Shown here: positions 41,161 to 50,806 of the stretch, in pieces
Position numbering within the stretch: position 1 is the first letter of the stretch
Layout: each line of letters starts with the position of its first letter
DNA from: J054 sp965223095
GTDB lineage: Bacteria > Pseudomonadota > Gammaproteobacteria > Steroidobacterales > GCA-2729495
Assembly: GCA_965223095.1 (NCBI GenBank)
Contig: OZ244979.1
Location: 1,116,001 to 1,180,000 of the forward strand
Direction of reading: 5' to 3'
Length of the DNA stretch: 64,000 nt
Notes under the pieces: generated by a model
What the model was told of the DNA's origin: nothing
The model's input: only the letters and a program-made list of their open reading frames with translations
Databases searched by the model: none
Program-made: the position numbers and the translations under genes

Positions 41161-41583
41161 TCAAGGCATCGCCGCGGCATTTTTCTCGGCGTTTTGCAAA
41201 CATTCCAGCAGCATGTTCAGCGTCTTCCCCGTAACAGCCGCCACGACTTCGGATTTATCGGGTAATTCGCCTTTGAATCTAATCCACCGCCAAGCATTCA
41301 TTTCGTTGATCTGATGCCCGCAGGCGATGACAGTATCACCGGGCAGTTGCGTGGCCTGCAGCCAGTGCGTCGATGTAATGATGGTTGCACGTTTAGCCGC
41401 CTCCGCAACCGCCATTGCGCCCTGTTCATAGGCGGGTGTTGTCTTCGCATAGTTGCGGAGCTTGGCGACGGTGAAGGTTCGATTCATGTCGAATAGGCGC
41501 GCTTGCGCCCAAGAGGTCTGAGCCGTCGTAAAAACGGTAAAACCGATGGCGGTGATCGTAGCCACGATAGTTAGGTTTTTCAT
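41161..41583 (-). CDS. Small exported protein of unknown function
   Basis: From ATG 41583 the product has 140 residues with a signal peptide ending near TTAQTSWAQ. The mature part has one Cys near the middle (VIACGHQINEMNAWRWIRF) and one near the end (NMLLECLQNAEK), perhaps a disulphide. No family was recognised. The gene is divergent from the amidohydrolase gene across about 90 bases. Confidence 0.6.
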   Translation of the reverse strand: MKNLTIVATITAIGFTVFTTAQTSWAQARLFDMNRTFTVAKLRNYAKTTPAYEQGAMAVAEAAKRATIITSTHWLQATQLPGDTVIACGHQINEMNAWRWIRFKGELPDKSEVVAAVTGKTLNMLLECLQNAEKNAAAMP

Positions 41584-41674
41584 AGCTGAACCTCGGGACG
41601 GCATGCTTTAATAGACAGTCTAAAGCGTAAACTATTCCCAGAATATACGTTATTCATGTAACGGAGAGATGCTG

Positions 41675-42997
41675 ATGGCCGATTTAACATACCGCCGCGC
41701 GGCGATAATCACCGTGGTGCTTCTGTTCAGTTTTTTTCTGAGATTGCCGGCGGTCCAGGCGGCTGAGTTCGTTCTGATTCAGGCGGGCGAATTGCTGGCG
41801 GTACCAGGTGAGGGTGTGCAATCGAGCAAAACCATCGTGGTCTCGAAAGAGCGGATTGTGGAGATACGCGATGGATTTATCGACGGTAGTGCCATCGACT
41901 TGGGCGAAAAAGATTCAGTGCGCGTTATTGATCTACGTAACAGTTTTGTCCTGCCTGGGCTTATGGATGCACATACACATCTGATGTGGTCTGGTGGCGA
42001 CCGTCCGGTCACCAAGAGAAGGGGCCTTGCGGGCCCGGATCCACTCACCAGCGAGGATCTGACCTTGTGGACGCTACGTCACGCCCGTACCACCTTAGCT
42101 TCTGGATTCACAACGGTGCGTGAGCTGGCTTCGGAGCCCGGGGTGGTGTTTGCGGTGCGTGATTGGATCAATGGGGAAAGGTTTATCGGTCCAAGGATTT
42201 TGGCCGCGGGTCAGTCCGTGGCGGCGGCCGGCGGGCATGGGGACAACGCGCCCGTTGATGCCAACGCCGGTAGTCTCGACACATCGGGATTGTGCGACGG
42301 GCTGGAGAGTTGCCGCCGGGCTGTGCGTATTCAGCACAAACGGGGTGCGGATGTGATCAAGTTAATGGCCACCGGTGGTTTTGCCGATAACACGGGTACC
42401 ACGCAGCTGTTTTTCTACGATGAGATGGAAGCGACGGTGAATGCCGCGCATCAGCTAGATATGACGGTCGCCACGCATGCTTATGCGGGTGATGCCATTG
42501 CCGATGCCGTTAGCGCCGGCGTTGACTCCATCGACCATGGTTTCGGGGCCACCGACGCCACGCTGAAAGAAATGAAGAAGAAAAATATTTACCTTGTACC
42601 GACCTTGTCAATCGCACAAAGAAAAGGCCGCCCGGTGAGTGTCTACCGAGAAAAATACCGCGCCTTCGAGCGAGCTCTGGAGATTGGCACGCCCATCGCT
42701 TTTGGTACCGATGTTGGCGGTATCCCACACCGGTTCGCGGCGCGAGAATTTGGCTACATGGTGCAACTGGGTATGGATCCCGAGGCCGCAATAAAGTCGG
42801 CCACTATCAACACTGCCGAGTTGTTTCACTTGGACAGTGAAATCGGCAGCATCGAAGCGGGTAAGCTCGCCGATATAATTGCGGTGGACAATAATCCATT
42901 GGAAGATATTGAGACACTTGAGGATGTTAGTTTCGTAATGAAAAGTGGTCGGGTCGCGAAGCAGGATGGCCTTGTAATGGATATTTTTCTGAAATAA
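41675..42997 (+). CDS. Secreted amidohydrolase (Xaa-Pro dipeptidase-like)
   Basis: The product has 440 residues from ATG 41675 (ATG 41669 also possible), with a signal peptide (VVLLFSFFLRLPAVQA). Metal-binding motifs of the amidohydrolase superfamily follow in order: LMDAHTHLMW (HxH), GADVIKLMATGGFAD with the bridging lysine, VATHAYAGDAI, SIDHGFG, and IAFGTDVGG with the catalytic Asp. These fit the secreted subgroup that hydrolyses N-acyl amino acids or Xaa-Pro type dipeptides; the exact substrate is unknown. A paralogue is cut off by the right edge of the window. The repeat lipoprotein gene follows after 23 bases. Confidence 0.85.
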   Translation: MADLTYRRAAIITVVLLFSFFLRLPAVQAAEFVLIQAGELLAVPGEGVQSSKTIVVSKERIVEIRDGFIDGSAIDLGEKDSVRVIDLRNSFVLPGLMDAHTHLMWSGGDRPVTKRRGLAGPDPLTSEDLTLWTLRHARTTLASGFTTVRELASEPGVVFAVRDWINGERFIGPRILAAGQSVAAAGGHGDNAPVDANAGSLDTSGLCDGLESCRRAVRIQHKRGADVIKLMATGGFADNTGTTQLFFYDEMEATVNAAHQLDMTVATHAYAGDAIADAVSAGVDSIDHGFGATDATLKEMKKKNIYLVPTLSIAQRKGRPVSVYREKYRAFERALEIGTPIAFGTDVGGIPHRFAAREFGYMVQLGMDPEAAIKSATINTAELFHLDSEIGSIEAGKLADIIAVDNNPLEDIETLEDVSFVMKSGRVAKQDGLVMDIFLK

Positions 42998-43020
42998 GCA
43001 TTGCTGTCTTCGCCAACGAC

Positions 43021-44628
43021 GTGAAGTATCATAACTATCTGCCGTTCGGCGTCATATTCATCCAGCTTGCCGCTTGCGCCGTGGTACCGCGCATGCCGCG
43101 TACAGAAAATCTTGGTTTCGAGGCGTATCTGCCGGCGCCGCTAACGGAATGGACTCGCTCAATTCCCGCGACGCAAGCTGCCGACCGCGACTTATTCGGC
43201 GGCGGTTTGTCGACAAGCGCTACTTATACCGACGGCAATCAAACCTGCGTCATCACCATCACCGGCAATGCGCCGAAGATGCAGGGGTACTCTATGAATT
43301 TCTCCAATCCGGCGGCTGCGGAACTCACAGGTGCACGGGTGGCCTATGTGGGCGAGGAACCCATCGTGATCACCGCGGCAGGCGAAGTGCAAACTTTGAC
43401 CAACAACTACCTCACTCAGTTTGACGGCGATTGCTCATATCAACATAAAGTTGCGTATGTGGCGGCAATGGACTTTGCGGAGTTGCGTCAGTTTGACTTG
43501 CTTGACGGCAACAGCGCTGGGGAGGTTAAGCCGTTAGTAGCCGGTGTGATCTGGGAAGCGCGGTTTGGTGGTCCGGCCAAGGATTGGGGCTATGCGCTGG
43601 CCGCCACCCAAGATGGTGGCCTGGTCGCCGCGGGTCGCACTGCGTCTAAAGGCGCGGGATTGGAAGACCTGTGGGTAATCCGCACCGATGGCGAAGGCGA
43701 GTTGTTGTGGGATCGAAGCTTCGGTGGTGCCGCCATCGATCGCGGTCGCGCCGTGATCGAAACTTCTGATAAGCAGTTGATTGTAGCGGGCGCGACAGAA
43801 TCCCGGGGCGCGGGCGAATTCGATGCCTGGGTAATGAAGCTAGACAGCGATGCCAATTTGGTTTGGGAGAAAATTCTAGGTGATGCTGCCACCGACTGGG
43901 CCAGCGCGGTAATCGAAACCCGGGATGGTGGTTACGCGGTGGCGGGTTACACGCAGGACGAAGCAGGTGCGCCTTATGACTGTTTAGTCTTCAAACTTGA
44001 TGCGAACGGTGATTTGCTGTGGCGAGAACGGTTCGGTGGTTCGGCGACTGACTGGGCCAACGCCATTACCGAAACCACCGACGGCGGCTTGGTCGTCGCC
44101 GGACATACTGAATCCAAAGGCGCGGGTGCTGCTGATTTTTGGGCCTTAAAGCTGAGCAAGGATGGCGCCTTGATTTGGGAGCGGACCTTCGGTGGCCCTG
44201 CACTGGATTACGCCAGCACTGTCGCCGCGACTCGCCAAGGCGGTGTGATTCTTGCCGGTATGACTGCGTCGCAGGGCGCTGGCAAGATCGACGGCCATGT
44301 TCTGGAATTGGATGCGAGTGGCGAGGTAGTCTGGAGCACGACCTTGGGTGGCGCCAAGGACGACTGGCTGAGAGCGGTGTTGCAAACCGAGGACGGCTAT
44401 CGGCTAGCGGGCTACACCGATTCACAGGGAGCTGGTCTCTACGATGCATGGATTCTGCGCCTCGATCTTCAGGGGAAGTTGATGAGCGAACGAACGCTGG
44501 GTGGCACCGGCAACGACTGGGCGCGCGCTCTGGTGCGACTGTCGGATGGCTCGTTTGCTATTGCGGGCGATCAATACCTGGCGGGGGCAAGTGAGGGTGA
44601 TGTTTGGTTGGTGAATTGGGCGCGGTGA
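43021..44628 (+). CDS. Lipoprotein with seven tandem repeats, predicted beta-propeller
   Basis: The 535-residue product starts at GTG 43021 and has a lipobox signal (FIQLAAC). From about residue 176 to the end lie seven repeats of about 50 residues with the pattern W-E-R-x-FGG-x-x-x-DW-x-x-A-x-x-x-T-x-DGG-x-x-x-AG-x-T-x-S-x-GAG-x-x-D-x-W-x-x-K-L-D. Each would be one four-strand blade, so a closed seven-bladed propeller is expected. The residues before that (about 30-170) form a separate domain. Delta-60 or PQQ-like repeat proteins share the blade wording. The function is unknown; it may be co-expressed with the upstream secreted amidohydrolase. Confidence 0.78.
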   Translation: MKYHNYLPFGVIFIQLAACAVVPRMPRTENLGFEAYLPAPLTEWTRSIPATQAADRDLFGGGLSTSATYTDGNQTCVITITGNAPKMQGYSMNFSNPAAAELTGARVAYVGEEPIVITAAGEVQTLTNNYLTQFDGDCSYQHKVAYVAAMDFAELRQFDLLDGNSAGEVKPLVAGVIWEARFGGPAKDWGYALAATQDGGLVAAGRTASKGAGLEDLWVIRTDGEGELLWDRSFGGAAIDRGRAVIETSDKQLIVAGATESRGAGEFDAWVMKLDSDANLVWEKILGDAATDWASAVIETRDGGYAVAGYTQDEAGAPYDCLVFKLDANGDLLWRERFGGSATDWANAITETTDGGLVVAGHTESKGAGAADFWALKLSKDGALIWERTFGGPALDYASTVAATRQGGVILAGMTASQGAGKIDGHVLELDASGEVVWSTTLGGAKDDWLRAVLQTEDGYRLAGYTDSQGAGLYDAWILRLDLQGKLMSERTLGGTGNDWARALVRLSDGSFAIAGDQYLAGASEGDVWLVNWAR

Positions 44629-44630
44629 TT

Positions 44631-45920
44631 TTAAACACGCCGCCGATAGGTCAGCGACTTCCACAGCCACTCAAACGGCCCAAAGCGATATTGATTCAGC
44701 CACCAATTGCTAAAGATGATTTGGCCTGCCCAGATACAGGCAACCACGAGGTAAAGATAGTAGCCGGTGAACCGGCCGTAAAGACCGAATCCCACGGTGG
44801 TAAATAGCAGAACGCAAATAATCGACTGGCCTAAATAATTTGTCAACGCCATTCGGCCCACGGCCGAAATCTTGGTGGCCAGCCAACTACCCGCATATGC
44901 CCGGCAGAATAAAAGTATGGCACCCAAGTGTCCCAGCCCGACGCACAGCCGCCGGAAATCGTAATGAATCAGGTGGCGGGCTTTTAGTGCCGGATCGAAG
45001 TCGGCTGAAAGCAAAGAGAACGATTCCCAGGTCGCGATGGGTATGCCGATGCCATAACCCAATATGATTAAAAGCAAATAGCTGCGCGGGGGTACTTGCA
45101 GTGTCAATACGCCAGAGCGTAACAATGCCATGCCGATGAGCATCGCGCCGATGGAGTCTAGCACCATGGACTTTAGTCCCACCACAATCAGCAGCACTAG
45201 GCTGGTTTTCAATTTTTCAGCAACAAATTCACCGAATTCGCCGCGGCTCGTGATGCGGATGAGTTCCTGAATTTTCTCGCTGTCTAAATCAGGATGGGCG
45301 CGGGATTCAATGGCCAGCCATGCTTCCCGTCTATCTTCTTTTTCAGCACTGCTAGACCCTGCTTCAGGGTTAACACTGCTAGTAACATTTGTACCAAACT
45401 CCTGCTGGAGTGCTACGGTTTCTTGCCAGGCCGAAGTCCGCAACGCGCCTTGTGCAAAAAACACGGTCAGTGCTATCGCGACCAGCCAGATGGGACGCAA
45501 CCGACGCAAAGGGTAGAGCACCAAGCCACAGAGCCCATATACAAACAAAATGTCCGCAGGCCAGAGCAATATAAAAAGATCGAATAGCCCAAACAGCATC
45601 AAAAAAAACAATCGCCGGTAATAAATTCTTGCACTGCTGATGCCGCTTGCACTTTCGTCCAATCGGTTGACCATCAGCAACATGCCGGCGCCAAACAGTA
45701 TCGAAAACAAGCAGCGTTGGCTGCCTTCGAATAGGCTGTGCATCACAATCCAGGTTTGTACCGGGGCGCCACCCCAATCGATGGCGGCGATTGGATAGTC
45801 ATAAATCGCTTGTGGGCCACCAAAGGACCAGATGTTCATCAACAATATCCCGAGCACGGCGAAACCGCGTGTGATATCGAGGGCCTGGATGCGCTCAATC
45901 TTGGTGGCTGGTGCGGCCAC
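44631..45920 (-). CDS. DUF418-family membrane protein
   Basis: The 429-residue product begins IQALDITRGFAVLGILLMNIWSFG, the signature of DUF418 proteins, and has about ten membrane helices. The C-terminal half holds GRMALTNYLGQSIICVLLFT and FGPFEWLWKSLTYRR, also typical. Family members are often annotated as putative membrane transporters or acyltransferase-related; none is well characterised. It lies 58 bases downstream of a TonB-dependent receptor on the same strand. Confidence 0.85.
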   Translation of the reverse strand: MAAPATKIERIQALDITRGFAVLGILLMNIWSFGGPQAIYDYPIAAIDWGGAPVQTWIVMHSLFEGSQRCLFSILFGAGMLLMVNRLDESASGISSARIYYRRLFFLMLFGLFDLFILLWPADILFVYGLCGLVLYPLRRLRPIWLVAIALTVFFAQGALRTSAWQETVALQQEFGTNVTSSVNPEAGSSSAEKEDRREAWLAIESRAHPDLDSEKIQELIRITSRGEFGEFVAEKLKTSLVLLIVVGLKSMVLDSIGAMLIGMALLRSGVLTLQVPPRSYLLLIILGYGIGIPIATWESFSLLSADFDPALKARHLIHYDFRRLCVGLGHLGAILLFCRAYAGSWLATKISAVGRMALTNYLGQSIICVLLFTTVGFGLYGRFTGYYLYLVVACIWAGQIIFSNWWLNQYRFGPFEWLWKSLTYRRRV

Positions 45921-45978
45921 AATGTTATGGGGACAGTGGCCGTGGTTTTTTCAAAGTCAGGCTCACTATCCCCCAGTA

Positions 45979-48408
45979 TCAGCGCGTTCGAAAAACCAAG
46001 CGCAGGCCCACCGTCCGTGGCTGAGGTAAGTATGCAAAGTAAGCTACGGGATAAGCGAATCCGCTGCCGAATACAAAACCTTCTTGCTGGTCGATGAACT
46101 CTTGCGCGTAGCGAATGGTTTCGTCATCGAATAGATTTTCTGCATAGGCGAGCAAGGTCCAGTTTTCCGTTGAGATGCCCGTTTGTAGATTAGCCAGCCA
46201 GTAATTATCCAGGGTAACGAGATTGGCGATATCGGCGTACCGCTCCCCTTGATATTGGCCGGATAGTTGGGCGAACCAGTCGATACCGCGGCTTGCGGAC
46301 AAGCTGCGCTCATAGCGCCCTAGCAGTGCCAGGGCGTGCTCGGGTATGCCCGCGAGACTTTTGCCGGAGAAGTCTGCATCGGCGTTGCCGGATTTGACTT
46401 GGTTGCTGCTAGAAACCGGATTAGCCGCGCCTTGGATTTGCGCTAAGTTGAAGTTTTTGAATTCACCGTCTGTATAGGCATAGCTCGCGGATAGAACCAA
46501 GTTTTCCGTGGGCCGCCACAGCACTTCCAGTTCTGTGCCCCATATCTCGACCGTTGACGCATTGACGGTGCCAGAGCGCGGGATACCGCCGGGCGCGGCG
46601 GCTTGAAACTGTACGAGTACCTGCTGGTCCTCATAGTCATTAAAATAGACTGCACCGTTGATTAGCAAGCTGTTGTCGAACCAACTGGTTTTTGCTCCTA
46701 GCTCGTAGGCCCATAGGGTTTCTTTGTCGACGCGATTAATATTCGGATCAATGAGATCCGTCACGTTGAAGGTAGGTGGTTTGATGCCGTTGCTGACCGA
46801 GGCGTAGATCAGACTTGCATCCGAGATACTGTAGTCAACACTTAAGCGTGGCACGAAATTCGTATCATCGACGGAGCCACTGGGTGGGTCGCGAGGGTAG
46901 TCCGGTGGTGCGAGAAAAAACGGTTGAATGGTTTCGGCCAGACTACGTCCGGTATTCGCCGATACTTCGACTTCGTCATAAATCAAACGGCCCTCGGCAC
47001 TAATAGTGAAGCGTTCAGTGGGGCTGTAGCTCAACAAGCCAAAGGCGGAGTAGCTGGTGGTATCCCGGGAGATTTTCTTGCCGAATGCCTGTGTATCGGC
47101 AAAGTCGCAGGCGATGGCTTGAAATTCGAAGTTGAGTAAACCACAAGCCGCATTGGCCGGGTCTCGGAACCATACCGCGCTGTTGTTTAGGTCAGAGGCG
47201 TCTTCCTTGAAAATTTGTAATCCACCCAACCATCTGAACATGCTAGATTCCGAAGGGCGCAGAATCAGTTCTTGTTGCCATTGCTCGTAATTAAACAAGT
47301 AATTCGCATCGGAGTCGTTGCCGGCGCTAGGTGTGGTGAAACCAAATTGTTGTGTAGTATCGATGCGCAGCGATTGTTCGCTGTCCAAATAGCTGGTTCG
47401 TGACTCAAGCGTTAAGGCGCCCAGATTCCAACTCAGTATTAGGCTCGCACGCAGGTTGTCGTTATCACTGCCCGGGTAGTCACGCACGCCATTGCGTGGG
47501 TCGGGGGAAACGTTGATATCGTTCTCGCTGGCGGCGATGGTCCCCGTTACCGCTTGCAGGCGAGTGCCTGCCACGGGGCCGAGGGTGCTGTTGGCCTTAA
47601 TTGCCGCGATGGCCGGTGGCGCGAAGTCGTCTTGCCAAAGGCTGATATTCAAGAAGGCATCGAAAGTTTCGCTAGGCTCCCAAAGCAGGGCAAACACTCC
47701 GCCTTTGCTTTCTCCACCGCCTAGGAAGGCACCCGTGTTGGGATTTTCGTAATAGCCTTCCAAGTCATATAGAGACCCTAGCACTCGAAATGCAAGTTGA
47801 TCTTCGATGAGTGGCCCAGACACGCCCAGCCGGAATTCTTCCTCGCCATAACGCGGGGCGGCATCTAGGCTGCCATTGGCTGACCAGTCCATCGTTGGCC
47901 GGCGCGTTATATAGTTAATCGCGCCGCCAAACGCCGCCCGTCCATAAAGCGCACTCTGTGGACCTTTCACGATTTCAACACGCTCGGCGTCTATCAATCG
48001 CTGATTGAGCAAAGCGGAACCACCGGCGCTTTCGAGCTGCTCCGTACCAGCGTCGATGCCGTCAACCAAGACCGCTGCGCTGGGCCGGCCCGCACGCGCG
48101 AATAATCCACGGATAGAAATACGTGTGTCATTGGGCCAGAAGCCCTGGTCGAACTGTAAACTCGGTGTTAGATCGGCAACGCGGCCTAGATCTCGAATAC
48201 CTTCGCGTTCGATTCGGTCCTCATCTACCACCGATACCGCGAGGGGAATCTCCTGCAAGTTTTCGTCGATGCGCCGTGCCGTGACAAGGATATCGTCCAG
48301 CAAGTCCTGACTGGATACGGGCAGACTGATGAGTGCCGTAATTGTCACCAGTCCGGCTTTGCAAAGGATGACTCGAAATCTTGCGGGGAAAAATCCTGGT
48401 TTGTTCAT
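45979..48408 (-). CDS. TonB-dependent outer-membrane receptor
   Basis: The product has 809 residues with a signal peptide ending near ALISLPVSSQ. The TonB box is DDILVTARR, and the plug follows with ENLQEIPLAVSVV, LTPSLQFDQGFW, IRGLFARAGRPSAAVLVDGID and VKGPQSALYGRAAFGGAINYIT. The barrel ends RTVGLRLVFRTR. The LQEIPLAVSV wording is the large receptor subgroup that takes up diverse, often unknown, carbon compounds in gammaproteobacteria. The ligand is unknown. It is flanked by a methyltransferase gene upstream and a DUF418 gene downstream on the same strand. Confidence 0.9.
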   Translation of the reverse strand: MNKPGFFPARFRVILCKAGLVTITALISLPVSSQDLLDDILVTARRIDENLQEIPLAVSVVDEDRIEREGIRDLGRVADLTPSLQFDQGFWPNDTRISIRGLFARAGRPSAAVLVDGIDAGTEQLESAGGSALLNQRLIDAERVEIVKGPQSALYGRAAFGGAINYITRRPTMDWSANGSLDAAPRYGEEEFRLGVSGPLIEDQLAFRVLGSLYDLEGYYENPNTGAFLGGGESKGGVFALLWEPSETFDAFLNISLWQDDFAPPAIAAIKANSTLGPVAGTRLQAVTGTIAASENDINVSPDPRNGVRDYPGSDNDNLRASLILSWNLGALTLESRTSYLDSEQSLRIDTTQQFGFTTPSAGNDSDANYLFNYEQWQQELILRPSESSMFRWLGGLQIFKEDASDLNNSAVWFRDPANAACGLLNFEFQAIACDFADTQAFGKKISRDTTSYSAFGLLSYSPTERFTISAEGRLIYDEVEVSANTGRSLAETIQPFFLAPPDYPRDPPSGSVDDTNFVPRLSVDYSISDASLIYASVSNGIKPPTFNVTDLIDPNINRVDKETLWAYELGAKTSWFDNSLLINGAVYFNDYEDQQVLVQFQAAAPGGIPRSGTVNASTVEIWGTELEVLWRPTENLVLSASYAYTDGEFKNFNLAQIQGAANPVSSSNQVKSGNADADFSGKSLAGIPEHALALLGRYERSLSASRGIDWFAQLSGQYQGERYADIANLVTLDNYWLANLQTGISTENWTLLAYAENLFDDETIRYAQEFIDQQEGFVFGSGFAYPVAYFAYLPQPRTVGLRLVFRTR

Positions 48409-48462
48409 GCTTGCTCCCGGTTTATTGGCCAGTGATCAGGCGCACTCAGCTCAGCAGTTGGC

Positions 48463-49425
48463 TCAATGTTTGCTAGCTGCAGCAGGTTTTCTGAGTACTA
48501 CCGCGATGGGCATTCCATACATTGAGAGTTTCTTGTCGAAGCCGGCGCCGAAGAAAATGCTGGATAGAGGAAACGCCAGCAGTGCACGACTTATGGCTTT
48601 GATTAAAAAACTTCGCCCGTAAATTCGCTCTGGTAATAGCGAAGGAATTTCCCTTTGTCTCAACGCGGCAATGATATTCGCGGAGTCTAGGGGTTGCTTT
48701 ACCACGCATTCAACTTGGGCTTTTAGTGTGTCGGCCAAAACGTACAATTGTTTTTCCGCCCACCTTGTCAAATGGTGGGGTGGGTGGTCTAGGGATTCAA
48801 AGCCTGTACGGTTTCGTCTATCGCGATTCGGTACCGACACGACCAATGCGCCGCCGGGCGCGACGCATTGATAGGCGGCCGATGCGAAGCCTACGATGTC
48901 TATGACGTGTTCCAAGACTTGAAAGGCCGTGACGACAGAAAAGCTCTCGGTATTTTCTTGGGCAAACTTTCCCAATGAAACTTGGCGAACAGGCAAGCCC
49001 TTTTTTACGGCTTTGCTTATCGCGTCGGCATTGGTGTCTATTCCCAAAACGGTCGCTGCGGAATTATGAATTTTTTCAACGAATGCCCCAGATCCACAGG
49101 CGATATCGACGACCGTATCGCTGGGACTAAGCATTTCTTGGAAGTAGCTAAACTCCCATTTTTCATCGTTGTAATATTCTGGGCTACTGGAGGTTAGCTC
49201 GGCGTAGAAAGTATCAGACCCCGCCACAGCGGGATAGAAATACTGCAAACCGCATGCGGAACACTGTCTTAATTCAACCTGTTCCGCAGGTGTATGTTCA
49301 CGAAATACCTGCGGGGAGAATTGCGCGCCCCACTCTTCGCCTAGATTTCGCCAAATTTCCGTATAGTCGACGGACCAAGCCGTCGCGAAATCTACGTTTT
49401 TACATAGCGGACAGGAGTTGAACAA
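48463..49425 (-). CDS. SAM-dependent methyltransferase with N-terminal zinc ribbon
   Basis: The 320-residue product begins with CPLCKN and later CSACGLQYFYP (about residues 5-60), two CxxC pairs that can bind zinc. The methyltransferase domain follows with motif I VVDIACGSGAFVEKI, VLGIDTNADAI, and AFQVLEHVID. C-terminal to it VPNRDRRNRTG and PPHHLTRW match sugar- or lipid-directed methyltransferases of the same layout. The substrate is unknown. It precedes the TonB-dependent receptor by 54 bases on the same strand. Confidence 0.82.
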   Translation of the reverse strand: MFNSCPLCKNVDFATAWSVDYTEIWRNLGEEWGAQFSPQVFREHTPAEQVELRQCSACGLQYFYPAVAGSDTFYAELTSSSPEYYNDEKWEFSYFQEMLSPSDTVVDIACGSGAFVEKIHNSAATVLGIDTNADAISKAVKKGLPVRQVSLGKFAQENTESFSVVTAFQVLEHVIDIVGFASAAYQCVAPGGALVVSVPNRDRRNRTGFESLDHPPHHLTRWAEKQLYVLADTLKAQVECVVKQPLDSANIIAALRQREIPSLLPERIYGRSFLIKAISRALLAFPLSSIFFGAGFDKKLSMYGMPIAVVLRKPAAASKH

Positions 49426-49543
49426 GTTGCCATCCTTTGTGAGCCCTAGCTGGCTAAAGTACTGTGATGATTTGCAATCTAGTTTGTCTAATCATTAACT
49501 CAAGCAAGTTGATGCAATACTAGGCGGCCAATTTTAACCGTAA

Positions 49544-49560
49544 ACGCTTTAGAAAAGCGT
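49544..49560 (-). terminator. Possible weak terminator hairpin
   Basis: ACGCTTT and AAAGCGT form a 7-bp stem with a 3-base loop. On the minus strand it lies just beyond the pectinacetylesterase stop and is followed by a T-rich but interrupted stretch. A weak candidate. Confidence 0.35.
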
Positions 49561-49580
49561 GGTGGATATTGGCTCCCGAC

Positions 49581-50717
49581 TTACCTCAATTTGGCAGGCG
49601 GAATATGCGTTGGCTGTTCAGCGTTGATCTTGCTCAGCCATTCTGCCGCGGTAACGCCCTTGAATTTTCTTTGCAGAAACAAGTAGTCCGATTGGGTCAT
49701 TGTATGTTGGATACCGCTAGGTAAATACGTGGCCCAGGTCCGGCCTATGTAATGATCCCGAAGGACATACTGTGCAAAGCGATAGTTGAAAATGTTAACG
49801 CCGCTCCCACCGCAGGCCCGGGACTCGGCGTCGTAAAGCACAACGCCTGCGAGATCGGCATCCGCCGAGGCCATGGCAAATCGACCCTGTGGGTACGTGC
49901 GGCTTAGGTAGCTATAAAAATTAACCACGCCCCCGCGTCTGGCGTCTCGACATTCCTCGCAGTCGGCGGGTATGCGTAGACCAAACGTGCGTAGCAATTT
50001 ATCGTGAAAGCAGCGCGTACGAATCTTGGATTCGGGGATTACGGGTGCGGAGTCAACCAGAGCGGCAACGGATCTGTTGCCAAAAGCCGCCGTGACTTGG
50101 GAATAATTTAGCAGTACGCCGATGCCACCGGCACTAGCACCAACCAGCGCTACATCTTGGGCATTCCTAAAAAATGGTGCGGCGAGGCGCAGGATGTTGC
50201 GTACGTTGTAGTAGCCGACGAATTCCTGAGCACCCGTGACGCCGGGTATCTTTGCCGCAGATTTTGTGCCGCCGTGCAAATCGCCGGTGCAGTAGGGTAT
50301 GAAGACATGATTCCAGCGGGCGACGGGGTTAGTAGCGTTGGTGGAATTAAAAATTCCTTGATTTCCTAAGCTCGCGACCCAGCGGTCAAACTTTGCCCGC
50401 GAGTAGTTTTCGCCGGCGATAGAAGTATTTGCATTCCCACTGCAGGACTTTTTGTCATAGCAAGCGCCGCCGCCTTGCAGGTAGAACATAACACCGGTAT
50501 CGCGCGAAAAAATTCGCACACCAAAACCAGAAGTGGAGCCGTCCCGGCAGATGACGTCATTTCTAGGTATCCAATACCATTCGCCAATCTCAAAGCTACT
50601 CCTCGCGGCGCCGCTAAGTGAAAGTACAGCGGCAGGGTTTCGCGCCAAGCCAGTTGCCGGAAACATAGCTGGCGCGATGGCAGCTAACATCAGGCCTATT
50701 CGCAAAGCGTATTGCAT
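49581..50717 (-). CDS. Secreted pectinacetylesterase/Notum-like hydrolase
   Basis: The product has 378 residues with a signal peptide (MLAAIAPAMFPATGLA). The mature enzyme has CRDGSTSGFGVRIF, VMFYLQGGGACYD (oxyanion region), FIPYCTGDLHGG, the nucleophile motif VALVGASAGGIGVLLNY, and SGIQHTMTQ with the catalytic His. These are the markers of the pectinacetylesterase/Notum group, which deacetylates polysaccharides or lipids; the vtpJ-therm type is the nearest naming. Cysteines are numerous, in keeping with export. It is divergent from a TonB-dependent receptor. Confidence 0.82.
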   Translation of the reverse strand: MQYALRIGLMLAAIAPAMFPATGLARNPAAVLSLSGAARSSFEIGEWYWIPRNDVICRDGSTSGFGVRIFSRDTGVMFYLQGGGACYDKKSCSGNANTSIAGENYSRAKFDRWVASLGNQGIFNSTNATNPVARWNHVFIPYCTGDLHGGTKSAAKIPGVTGAQEFVGYYNVRNILRLAAPFFRNAQDVALVGASAGGIGVLLNYSQVTAAFGNRSVAALVDSAPVIPESKIRTRCFHDKLLRTFGLRIPADCEECRDARRGGVVNFYSYLSRTYPQGRFAMASADADLAGVVLYDAESRACGGSGVNIFNYRFAQYVLRDHYIGRTWATYLPSGIQHTMTQSDYLFLQRKFKGVTAAEWLSKINAEQPTHIPPAKLR

Positions 50718-50806
50718 TGGCCCCTAGCGTACCCGAAAAGTGTTTAGCAACACGGGCACAAATTAAGCTATTTGCTTTAATCCGGCAGAAAGCATAGCTT
50801 TCGGGT

